In this document: positions 18,642 to 26,053 of the stretch, piece by piece
Numbering within the stretch: the first letter of the stretch is position 1
Layout of the letters: every line of letters begins with the position of its first letter
From: Pseudohaliea rubra DSM 19751
GTDB lineage: Bacteria; Pseudomonadota; Gammaproteobacteria; Pseudomonadales; Halieaceae
NCBI RefSeq assembly: GCF_000764025.1
Contig: NZ_KN234756.1
Span: forward strand, 1-64,000
DNA length: 64,000 bases
Direction: 5' to 3'
Translations under genes and position numbers: made by a program
The notes under the pieces: generated by a model
What the model was told of the DNA's origin: nothing
The model's input: the letters and a program-made list of their open reading frames with translations, nothing else
Databases searched by the model: none

Positions 18642-19505
18642 TCAGGGCAGGCCTGCGAGGAAGGCGTCGATGGCGCCGAGCGCCTCGGGCTCCGTGAGCA
18701 TCGGCGCATGACCGACCCGCGGCACCTCCACCGCCGTGAGATCCGGATCGTGTTCGGCCATGCGCAGCACGCAGTCTGCGGCGAGAATGTCCGACAGCTC
18801 GCCGCGGACGACCAGCATGGGTTTGGCTGCCGCCGCGTCGAAAACGGGCCAGAGATCCGGCGGTACTGCCCCCGTTTCCTCCGGGTCGACCATGCCCTCG
18901 GCGATGGCCGGATCGTAGACGAGAACAGGGACGCCGTCCTGCTCAACGTAGAGATTACGGGTAAAGGCGAGCCATTCGTCGTCCGAGTAGTCAGGGAACG
19001 CCGCACCGTTGATCTCCCGGGTCTTCGCCACCGCCTCATCCCAGCTCGTGACCGGCGGGTTCTTGCCGACGTAGCGCTGAATGCGCGCAAGACCCACCGG
19101 GTCGATCTCCGGGCCGATGTCGTTGATGACCATGCCGGCAAAGCGCGCCGGCGCCTGCGCCGCCATGAGGAAACTCATGAGGCCGCCCATGGAGGTGCCG
19201 ATGAGCGCGACGCGATCGAGGCCGAGGCCGTCCAGAAGCAGGAACATGTCCTGCACGTAGGTCAGCGGCGTGTAGTTGGCGGGCACCGGGTCCCACGCGG
19301 AGCGGCCGCGGCCGCGCTGCTCGGCGACGATCACCCGCCGTTCGGTCGCCAGGTGATCGGCCAGGCCGGCGAAATCGGCGGAATTGCGCGATAGCCCGTG
19401 CATGCACAGCACCGGCAGGGCACCGGCAGCGGGCCCCGGGTAATCCCGGGCGTAGAGGCGCAGGCCATCGGCGCTGTCGTACCAGTGATCGCGATAGTCA
19501 GCCAT
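18642..19505 (-). CDS. Alpha/beta hydrolase
   Basis: This 287-residue protein has the alpha/beta-hydrolase fold. The oxyanion segment is LCMHGLSRNSADF, the EQRGRGRSAW strand follows, and the nucleophile elbow is GTSMGG. The late acid is probably in VRGELSDILA and the histidine in PRVGHAPML. The chosen ATG at 19505 overlaps the end of the acyl-CoA ligase gene by 8 nt; a longer reading would run deep into that gene. Probable roles are ester, lactone or ring-cleavage product hydrolysis, but the substrate is not evident. Confidence 0.85.
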   Translation of the reverse strand: MADYRDHWYDSADGLRLYARDYPGPAAGALPVLCMHGLSRNSADFAGLADHLATERRVIVAEQRGRGRSAWDPVPANYTPLTYVQDMFLLLDGLGLDRVALIGTSMGGLMSFLMAAQAPARFAGMVINDIGPEIDPVGLARIQRYVGKNPPVTSWDEAVAKTREINGAAFPDYSDDEWLAFTRNLYVEQDGVPVLVYDPAIAEGMVDPEETGAVPPDLWPVFDAAAAKPMLVVRGELSDILAADCVLRMAEHDPDLTAVEVPRVGHAPMLTEPEALGAIDAFLAGLP

Positions 19506-21060
19506 AGCGACGGTCTCCGTAGCGCTCGCGCAGTTCGCGCTTGAGCATCTTGCCGTTGGGGTTGCGCGGCAGTTCATCCACCAGCAGGAGGTCCGCGAGG
19601 CGCTGCTGTCGGCCGAGCTCACCGTTGGCCCAGGCCAGCAGCTCCCCGGCGTCGACCGCAGGGTTTGCCGGCACCACCAACGCCAGCGGCGTCTCGCCCC
19701 AGCGCTCGCTGGGCGCTGCAATCACGCCGGCATCCTCGATGCCCGGGTGAGTGACCAGCACCGCCTCGATATCCTGCGGATAGATGTTCTGCCCGCCCGA
19801 CAGGATCATATCTTTCTTGCGATCGACGATGAACAGGAAGCCCTCATCGTCGACATAGCCGATATCGCCGGAGCGCAGCCAGACCCGACCGGCGGCGTCG
19901 ACGTAGCGGGCCTCCGCATTGGCCTGGGGCCGGTTCCAGTAGCCAGGCATGGTGATGCGTCCGCGGGAGACGATCTCCCCCGCCTCTCCGGCGGCCCGGG
20001 GGCGGTCGTCGTCATCGATAATAGCGATATCCGTCCCGATCAGCGGACGGCCGACGGAATCCCAGCGCCCTTCGGCGTCCTCCGGTTCCAGCGTGGTGAT
20101 GATGCCTTCGGTGAGCCCGTAGAGCTCGACGATACCGCAGGGAAAAGCGGCAAAAATGTCGCGCTTCAGACCCTCCCGGAGCGGCGAGCCGCAGCTCATC
20201 ATGGCGTGCATCCCCGAGAGGTTCCGCGGGCGTTCACGCTGCTCGGCGACCGCCCGCTGGAACTGGATCGGCACCATGGCCGTGTGGGTGATGCCGTCCT
20301 GCTCGACCGCATCGAGGAAGGCCCCGGCGTCGAAGCGCTCGTGCACCACCAGCGTCCCGCCCGCGAGCAGCGTGGTGAGCATGGCCACCCAGGAGATATT
20401 CGAGTAGAGACCGATGGTCAGCAGGGTCCGCGCAGCGCCGTGGTAGCGCAGGGCGATGGCCAGGTCATAGGCCCAGTCGCGCCGCCCCCGGTGGGTATGC
20501 AGGATACCCTTGGGCAGCCCGGTGGTGCCGGAGCTATAGATAATGTTAAGGGGAGCGTCCGGGTCGAGGGCGAGCGCCTGCGCCGGCAGCGTCGCGGGCT
20601 GGCCCGCGCAGAGCCCATCAATCGTCTCCCAGCCATCGCCGCCGGGACCACTGCTGACCCAGAGCACTACGCTGTCCGGCAGACGCTCCCGCAGAGCGGC
20701 AAGCCGGGGTTGCAGGTCTGCAGTGACCACCAGGGCGCGGATGCCCGCATCGCCGAGCATGGCGACCACCGCCTCGTCGTTCACAGACAGGTTCAGCGGC
20801 ACGGACACAGCGCCGGCGGCGAGGGTCCCGAACAGCGTCTGCACCATGGCCAGGCCGTTGCTCATGAGCACACCGACGCGGTCGCCGGGAGCGATGCCGC
20901 GGCTCAACAGGCCGTGGGCGAAGCGGTGATTGGCCGCGCAGAAGGCGGCCCAGTCCAGGGTCTCACCCGCGCAGCAGACTGCCGGGCGCGGGCCCCGCCA
21001 CTTGCCGTGCAGGGCCAGGATTTCCGGCAACAGCGGTGCCGGGGACGGAAAACGGTCCAC
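19498..21060 (-). CDS. AMP-forming acyl-CoA ligase
   Basis: This 520-residue ANL-family enzyme activates a carboxylic acid with ATP and CoA. The P-loop-like motif IIYSSGTTGLPKGILHTH, the ELYGLTEG motif, the hinge SGDIGYVDDEGFLFIVDRKKDMI and the C-terminal lysine motif LPRNPNGKMLKREL are intact. It heads the minus-strand run that continues into the hydrolase, NTF2-like, UbiX, MFS and SDR genes. It is separated by 59 nt and a hairpin from the TonB receptor gene. Substrate unknown; the context suggests a large or aromatic acid. Confidence 0.9.
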   Translation of the reverse strand: MDRFPSPAPLLPEILALHGKWRGPRPAVCCAGETLDWAAFCAANHRFAHGLLSRGIAPGDRVGVLMSNGLAMVQTLFGTLAAGAVSVPLNLSVNDEAVVAMLGDAGIRALVVTADLQPRLAALRERLPDSVVLWVSSGPGGDGWETIDGLCAGQPATLPAQALALDPDAPLNIIYSSGTTGLPKGILHTHRGRRDWAYDLAIALRYHGAARTLLTIGLYSNISWVAMLTTLLAGGTLVVHERFDAGAFLDAVEQDGITHTAMVPIQFQRAVAEQRERPRNLSGMHAMMSCGSPLREGLKRDIFAAFPCGIVELYGLTEGIITTLEPEDAEGRWDSVGRPLIGTDIAIIDDDDRPRAAGEAGEIVSRGRITMPGYWNRPQANAEARYVDAAGRVWLRSGDIGYVDDEGFLFIVDRKKDMILSGGQNIYPQDIEAVLVTHPGIEDAGVIAAPSERWGETPLALVVPANPAVDAGELLAWANGELGRQQRLADLLLVDELPRNPNGKMLKRELRERYGDRRYG

Positions 21061-21084
21061 GGTAAATCTCCAGCGTTGAACAAT

Positions 21085-21109
21085 CCGCGGCCGGAAAACC
21101 CGGCCGCGG
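21085..21109 (-). terminator. Perfect 10-bp hairpin after the TonB receptor gene
   Basis: CCGCGGCCGG and CCGGCCGCGG pair completely around a 5-nt loop, 11 nt beyond the receptor stop. There is no T tract, so it may pause or attenuate transcription into the acyl-CoA ligase gene, or protect an mRNA end, rather than stop it fully. Confidence 0.5.
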
Positions 21110-21119
21110 CAGGGCTACC

Positions 21120-23387
21120 TCAGAAGCGGTACTCGACCGTGGCCGTCCAGGTCCGCGGCGGCCCGAAGAACACCGTGGTGTTGTCCTCGAGACCGAGGGC
21201 CGAGGGGCAGCCGGAGGTGGCGGCAAAGCCGAAGCAGTAGCCGGCGGTACGGTACTCCTCGTCGGCGAGGTTCTTGCCATGCAGGCCCACGAGCCAGGCA
21301 TCGTCCGCCGACAGCCAGGTAATGCTGGCATTGAACAGGCTGTAGGCCTCCTGATCGATGAACTCGTTGGCGATCTCGAACTGGGTGATGTCGCCCTTGT
21401 AGGACCAGTTACCCGACAGGCGCAGGTCGCCACCAGCGAGCGGCACATCGTAGTTGAGGGCGAGGAAGGCCATCTCCTCCGGCGTATTCTGGATCGCGCG
21501 CTGATCGGCGACGTTCTGCCCGGCGACGATCCACTCCTTGATCTCGGCGTCGAGCAGGCTCAGGGCATACTGGGCGCTGAAGTTTTCCGTGAACAGGAAG
21601 CTGCCCTCAACCTCGATACCGCTGATCTCCGACTCGCCGGCATTGGTCACCGTGCCGACAAAGCTGTCGTTGACGCCATCACCGTCGCCGTCCACGCCGA
21701 TGGAGCCCGGGATCTGCATATCCTGATACTCGCTGTAGAACAGGGCGATGTTGGTGAGCGCCCGACCGCCCCACCAGGTGGCCTTGAGGCCCGCCTCCCA
21801 GGAGTGCAGTTCCTCGGCGTCGAAGCCCTGCTCCACCTCCGGCGACAGCAGATTGGCGCCGCGGGGGTCGAAGCTGCCGGCCTTCCAGCCCTTGCTGTAG
21901 CCGGCGTAGACGGTAGCGTCCTCGGTCAGCCGGTAGCTGATATTCAAGCGCGGTGAGGTGTCGTCATAGGTCTGGTCGGCCTCGTAGTCCGAGGTCGCCG
22001 CGAGCAGGATAGCCGAGTCGTTGCCCAGGAACGGCGAGCCGGTGCCGAGATAGTTGCCGCGGAAGATGTCCGCCCGCCGTTCGTCCTCCGTGTAGCGCAC
22101 GCCCACGGCGATGGAGAGGCGCTCCGTCAGTTCGTAGGTGACATCGGCGAAGACGGACCAGGCCTCCGTTTCCACCACGCCACCGGTATAAGCGGTGATG
22201 CCGCCCGGCACGAGCTGACCCAGGACCACGTCGAAGTCGTTGGAGGCCTCTGCGTCGAGGTAGTAGTAACCCAGCACGGCATTGACCCGATCGGTATTCC
22301 AGAGCAGCTGGAACTCCTGACTGAACTGCTCGTTGTCATAGACCACCGGCGCGTCGAAGTCGGGCACCGCCAGGCCATCGAAATCGATGACGGACTCCGT
22401 GTAGTCCTCCCGGTCTGCGGTGATGGAGCGCAGGGTAAGGGTGTCGCTGAGCTGCCAGTCGACGGAGACCATCCAGCCCTCGTTCTCGACGCTGTTATTG
22501 CCGTTAATACCGGCGGTGGTCGGGAGCACGGCGGCGCCGGCGGTGGTGTCAAAGACATCCCCCAGCACCGGCGCGCCGCTGGCCGCGCCCGGAAAGGGTC
22601 GCCAGCCGGCGACGGGGTTGGAGTCGTCTTCCGTCTTGTCATAGGCCAGGCGCATCAGCAGTCGCTCGCTGGGCTCGAACTCGGCGGACAGGCGGTAACC
22701 GAGGATATCCTTGTTGTACTGATCCTCACCGGTGGTGAAATTATCGCCGAACCCGTCGCGCTGGAAGGATGCGACGGTTCCGCCAAGGCGGAAGCTGTCG
22801 CTCACAGGCACGGACACGGTGCCGACAAAATCCATCTGGTCGTAGGCCCCGTAGGAGGCGCGCACCCGGCCCTCGAATTCGTCGGAGAGGCGCCGGGTCA
22901 CGTACTTGATCGCGCCGCCGACCGCGTTGCGGCCGTAGAGCGTGCCCTGGGGGCCGCGCAGGACTTCGACGCGCTCCACATCGTAGAGGTCGAGCATGGC
23001 GCCCTGGGGCCGTGCGAGGTAGACGTCATCGAGGTACAGGGCCACGCCCTGCTCGAAGCCCGCCAGCGGGTCCTGCTGGCCGACACCGCGGATGAAGGCC
23101 GTGAGCGTGGTGTTGGTGGCGCGGGTGGGCTCAAGGGTGACGCTGGGCACGGACTGGGCGAGCTCGGAGATATCCGAGAAACCGCGCAGGGCGAGTTCCT
23201 GGCCGGTGAGCGCCGTCACCGCGATGGGCACATCCTGCAGGCTCTCCTCCCGGCGCCGCGCCGTCACAACAACCTCTTCAACGGTCAGGGACCGCTCCTG
23301 GGCGACGGCGGCAAGGCCCGGGAATGCCAGCGCCGAACTCGCAGCGATGGCGGCAACAAGGGGATGACGAACGTGGGTACGTTGCAT
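21120..23387 (-). CDS. TonB-dependent outer-membrane receptor
   Basis: This 755-residue protein has a signal peptide (HPLVAAIAASSALAFPGLAAVAQ), a plug domain with a TonB-box-like start (VEEVVVTARRREESLQDVP) and a long beta-barrel ending in the aromatic TWTATVEYRF. The sequence style (GFSDISELAQSVPSVTLEPTR) is that of the large marine and sphingomonad receptor family, not of siderophore-specific types. The start at 23387 follows AAAAGG; an in-frame GTG 9 nt earlier is possible. Two TTCAAC-N4-GTTGAA palindromes cover its predicted promoter. It probably imports the cluster substrate, whose identity is unknown. Confidence 0.92.
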   Translation of the reverse strand: MQRTHVRHPLVAAIAASSALAFPGLAAVAQERSLTVEEVVVTARRREESLQDVPIAVTALTGQELALRGFSDISELAQSVPSVTLEPTRATNTTLTAFIRGVGQQDPLAGFEQGVALYLDDVYLARPQGAMLDLYDVERVEVLRGPQGTLYGRNAVGGAIKYVTRRLSDEFEGRVRASYGAYDQMDFVGTVSVPVSDSFRLGGTVASFQRDGFGDNFTTGEDQYNKDILGYRLSAEFEPSERLLMRLAYDKTEDDSNPVAGWRPFPGAASGAPVLGDVFDTTAGAAVLPTTAGINGNNSVENEGWMVSVDWQLSDTLTLRSITADREDYTESVIDFDGLAVPDFDAPVVYDNEQFSQEFQLLWNTDRVNAVLGYYYLDAEASNDFDVVLGQLVPGGITAYTGGVVETEAWSVFADVTYELTERLSIAVGVRYTEDERRADIFRGNYLGTGSPFLGNDSAILLAATSDYEADQTYDDTSPRLNISYRLTEDATVYAGYSKGWKAGSFDPRGANLLSPEVEQGFDAEELHSWEAGLKATWWGGRALTNIALFYSEYQDMQIPGSIGVDGDGDGVNDSFVGTVTNAGESEISGIEVEGSFLFTENFSAQYALSLLDAEIKEWIVAGQNVADQRAIQNTPEEMAFLALNYDVPLAGGDLRLSGNWSYKGDITQFEIANEFIDQEAYSLFNASITWLSADDAWLVGLHGKNLADEEYRTAGYCFGFAATSGCPSALGLEDNTTVFFGPPRTWTATVEYRF

Positions 23388-23443
23388 GGCGGACACCTTT
23401 TCATTCGTTATGAGTTATTGGACGCCACCTGTCGGCGACGCTT

Positions 23444-23459
23444 TTCAACAAGTGTTGAA
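23444..23459 (-). promoter_or_regulatory. TetR-type operator copy, start of receptor transcript
   Basis: TTCAAC-AAGT-GTTGAA is a perfect 6+6 dyad. Its centre lies exactly 30 bp from that of the next copy, and it would cover roughly +2 to +17 of the receptor transcript. Confidence 0.7.
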
Positions 23460-23467
23460 CAGCGCTG

Positions 23468-23496
23468 AGGCTATTCAACGGATGTTGAATTGTCAA
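23468..23496 (-). promoter_or_regulatory. Receptor promoter with operator filling the spacer
   Basis: On the minus strand a perfect TTGACA (-35) and TAGCCT (-10) are separated by 17 nt. The whole spacer is the dyad TTCAAC-N4-GTTGAA with an extra A/T pair. A bound repressor would block RNA polymerase. The element overlaps the last codons of the upstream symporter gene. Confidence 0.7.
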
Positions 23497-24922
23497 GCGC
23501 CCGGCGGGGGCGGGTGGCCGCGAGCCCCGTCAGGCCAAAGGCCAGGGCCGCCAGGATCCCCCAGGTGGCGGACACGGCAGGGTTTTCGATCCCGAAACCC
23601 AGGTTGAGCAGCAGATGCCCGCCGAGGCCGATGCCGGCAGCACCGGTCACCACCCAGAGCGGAATATGCCGGCGCACCAGCACACCGAAGAGCACTGGCA
23701 CCAGAGAGGCAGCAGCGAGGCCGTAGACGCCCTTCTGCGCAAACAGACCGATAAGCGGCGGCGGCTCCCAGGCCAGCGCCAGGCCGATCGCGCCAACAGC
23801 CACCAGCACCCAGCGCGAGAGCGCCAGCCCGCTCCCGTCGGAGCCGGTGAGCGGGCGGACGATATCAGTCACCACCATGGCCGAAAGGGCGACGAGGATG
23901 CCGTCGAGGGTACTCATACCCGCGGCGAGCAGGGTGATGAAGATGAACACGAGCACGTACTCGCCCCAGGGCGAGCTGCCGAACTCGTGCAGCAGGTATT
24001 CGCGCACCACCGTGTCCTGTGCGTCTATCTCCAGCCCCGCAAGCCGGGCGTAGAAGCCGATCATGAGCATGAGCGTAAACAGGGCGCCCACCACCACCGT
24101 GGTGCCGATGAACAGGCCGATGTCGCGCTCGCTGCGCAGGTAGAGAACCTTGGTGAGAATATGCGGCTGCAGCATGAGCGCGAAGGTGATGACAAAGCCG
24201 CTGACGAACACGGAGAAGAAATCGAAATAGAGACGGCTGGACGGATTGTAGGCGGCCGCATAGTCCGCGCCGATGCGCGCCAGGGCCCCGGCCGCATCAC
24301 CACCGAAATAGCGATAGCCCTGCAGGAACAGCACCGCGGTAACCGCCAGCATCATTACGCCCTGCAGGGTGTTCGTATAGGCATGCGCATAGGTACCCCC
24401 CATAAGCACATAGGAGAAGACGAACAGCAGCACCCCCACCAGCGCCGTCTTCTGGTCCACCGGGAAGAGCCCGGTCACCAGCAGACTGCAGCCCACGAGA
24501 ATCAGCACCACAAAGGTGATGGACAGCAGATTGATGAAGGCGAAGAAGAGACTGAAGCCCCGGTGGTTGTAACGATAGAAGATCCACTGGGGAATGGTGA
24601 GGGCCGCATGGGTTTCGCCGAGGCGCAGGAAGCCGCGGGTAAGCACCAGGAAGGCACTGAGGATACCGAGGGAGCCGGCAACGCCGAAGTGCAGGTAGGC
24701 GGAAAGTCCGTGCTGGTAGACGAAGCCCGGGTTGATGACAAAGGTCGCCGTGGAGGCGATCGAGGCGGCCAGGGTGATGCCCACTACTACCGGGTGCATG
24801 TCCTTGTTGCCGATGGAGAAGCCGGCGACGCTGGCGGTGCGGCGCATACCGACGACCGAGAGGCCGTAAACGAGCAGCGCGTAAGCGCCCACCAGGAGGT
24901 ACTTGAAGAGTTCCGGAGTCAT
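23471..24922 (-). CDS. Sodium:solute symporter family protein
   Basis: This 483-residue inner-membrane protein has about thirteen helices and belongs to the SSS family, which drives uptake of organic solutes with sodium. Typical segments are FSIGNKDMHPVVVGITLAAS near residue 35, GFLRLGETHAALTIPQW, and the helix TLLAAGMSTLDGILVALSA. Its last codons encode the promoter and operator of the next gene (TonB receptor). An operator also covers its own promoter, so symporter and receptor are likely co-regulated to carry one substrate across both membranes. Substrate unknown; monocarboxylates and related acids are common for the family. Confidence 0.88.
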   Translation of the reverse strand: MTPELFKYLLVGAYALLVYGLSVVGMRRTASVAGFSIGNKDMHPVVVGITLAASIASTATFVINPGFVYQHGLSAYLHFGVAGSLGILSAFLVLTRGFLRLGETHAALTIPQWIFYRYNHRGFSLFFAFINLLSITFVVLILVGCSLLVTGLFPVDQKTALVGVLLFVFSYVLMGGTYAHAYTNTLQGVMMLAVTAVLFLQGYRYFGGDAAGALARIGADYAAAYNPSSRLYFDFFSVFVSGFVITFALMLQPHILTKVLYLRSERDIGLFIGTTVVVGALFTLMLMIGFYARLAGLEIDAQDTVVREYLLHEFGSSPWGEYVLVFIFITLLAAGMSTLDGILVALSAMVVTDIVRPLTGSDGSGLALSRWVLVAVGAIGLALAWEPPPLIGLFAQKGVYGLAAASLVPVLFGVLVRRHIPLWVVTGAAGIGLGGHLLLNLGFGIENPAVSATWGILAALAFGLTGLAATRPRRALDNSTSVE

Positions 24923-24971
24923 GCCCCTCGTCCTTATCGTTATCGGTCGTTATCGTCTGCAGGGTCGCGGC

Positions 24972-25000
24972 AGCGTATTCAACGGTTGTTGAATTTGCAA
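24972..25000 (-). promoter_or_regulatory. Symporter promoter with operator in the spacer
   Basis: On the minus strand TTGCAA (-35) and TACGCT (-10) are 17 nt apart, and the spacer is again TTCAAC-N4-GTTGAA with an added A/T pair. It lies 50 nt upstream of the symporter start codon. Confidence 0.7.
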
Positions 25001-25035
25001 GCCGTGGTTGGCGCTGGCACACGCGCAAGACATCC

Positions 25036-25050
25036 AGGGGTGACACCCCT
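25036..25050. repeat. Short inverted repeat between symporter and tetR promoters
   Basis: AGGGGTG and CACCCCT form a perfect 7-bp dyad around one base, midway between the two divergent promoters. It could be a site for a second regulator. Confidence 0.5.
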
Positions 25051-25085
25051 TGCACCCGGAAGCGCGCTACTCAACAATCGTTGAA
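25050..25085 (+). promoter_or_regulatory. tetR promoter with overlapping operator
   Basis: TTGCAC (-35) and AACAAT (-10) are separated by 17 nt. The dyad (C)TCAAC-AATC-GTTGA(A) at 25070-25085 covers the -10 region, one outer base differing from the other copies. This suggests autoregulation of the TetR gene. Confidence 0.6.
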
Positions 25086-25108
25086 CGACAGTGAGCCCCG
25101 AGAGAACC

Positions 25109-25762
25109 ATGGAAGACCAGACCCGCCCGCGGAGAGAACGCATCCTCGACGCCGCCGAGGAACTGTTCGCGCTGCACGGCTACGACGGCGTGACCCTGCG
25201 CCAGATCGCCCGGCGCGCGGGGGTGGACGTGGCCCTGGCCAACTACCACTTCGGCAGGAAGCTGGACCTGTTCCAGGCAGTCTTCGAGCGCCGGGCGGCC
25301 TTCCTCAACAATGCCCGGCGGGAGGCCCTGCACCGCTGCCAGGGCGAGGCCGGGGAGACCGGCCCGACCCTGGAGCAGATCATCGAGGCTTTTCTGCGGC
25401 CCCTGGAGCTTGCCCAGGAGACCGGCGACACGGGCTGGCGCCACTACCTGGCGCTCATCGCCTACATCAACAACAGCCCCTACTGGGGGCCGAAAATGAT
25501 GTCTCATCTATTCGACGCGCTGGTGCAGGAATTCATCGAGGCCCTGGGCAAGGCCCTGCCCGACGCGCGCCGGGAAGACCTGTACTGGTGCTACCAGAAC
25601 CTCTCCGGTGCGCTGACGCTGACCCTGGCGCAGACACGGCGGATCGACAATCTCTCCGGCGGCCTGTGCCGCTCGGCGGACCTGCAGGCCGCCTACGATC
25701 ACATGATTCCTTTTGTCGCCGCGGGCTTCCGCAAGGTCTGCAGCAGCAGGGCGGAGTTGTAA
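25109..25762 (+). CDS. TetR-family transcriptional regulator
   Basis: This 217-residue regulator has the TetR DNA-binding domain at the N-terminus: ERILDAAEELFALHGYDGVT, then LRQIARRAGVDVALANYHFG with the conserved YHFG recognition helix end. The rest is the helical ligand-binding and dimer domain. The ATG at 25109 follows GAGAG; a GTG 18 nt earlier is possible. It is divergent from the symporter and receptor genes, and palindromes of the size TetR dimers bind lie in all three promoters, so it most likely represses all three and itself. The ligand may be the acid or its CoA ester. Confidence 0.9.
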   Translation: MEDQTRPRRERILDAAEELFALHGYDGVTLRQIARRAGVDVALANYHFGRKLDLFQAVFERRAAFLNNARREALHRCQGEAGETGPTLEQIIEAFLRPLELAQETGDTGWRHYLALIAYINNSPYWGPKMMSHLFDALVQEFIEALGKALPDARREDLYWCYQNLSGALTLTLAQTRRIDNLSGGLCRSADLQAAYDHMIPFVAAGFRKVCSSRAEL

Positions 25763-25857
25763 ACCCGTACTTGTTCACAGGACCGACGGCAGGAAGGCGC
25801 TAGAATAATCCACCTGGCAGAATGCTCTCTCCAACCCTGGTATCGGTAAGGAATCCC

Positions 25858-26037
25858 ATGAACACTGGTCTTGTCCTGCTGCTCAACGCCCTGATGATCA
25901 TCGGCATCGGCCTTTTTGCCCGCGCCTGGATGCGGGGCACGCGTTTCGGTGAGCGGCTGGAGGCCCGGCAGAAAGCGGACCGGGAGAGGCGGGAAGCGCG
26001 GCGCGCCCGACTGGAACTGGAGAAAACCGGCTCCTGA
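25858..26037 (+). CDS. Small membrane protein, 59 residues
   Basis: The predicted protein has one N-terminal transmembrane helix (LVLLLNALMIIGIGLFARAW) followed by a charged Arg/Glu-rich tail (ARQKADRERREARRAR). The start at 25858 is chosen for its AAGGA site 5 nt upstream, and an upstream in-frame ATG lacks one. I recognise no family. It stands alone after the TetR gene and before the convergent S10 peptidase. Confidence 0.6.
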   Translation: MNTGLVLLLNALMIIGIGLFARAWMRGTRFGERLEARQKADRERREARRARLELEKTGS

Positions 26038-26053
26038 GCGCGCCGCGACGGCG

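Noticed and set aside
21074-21079. Fifth TetR operator before the acyl-CoA ligase gene
   Set aside because: Only one half-site (GTTGAA) is present; the other half at the right spacing is missing.
19747-21240. Plus-strand frame opposite the acyl-CoA ligase
   Set aside because: Histidine/arginine-rich shadow of an intact ANL enzyme.
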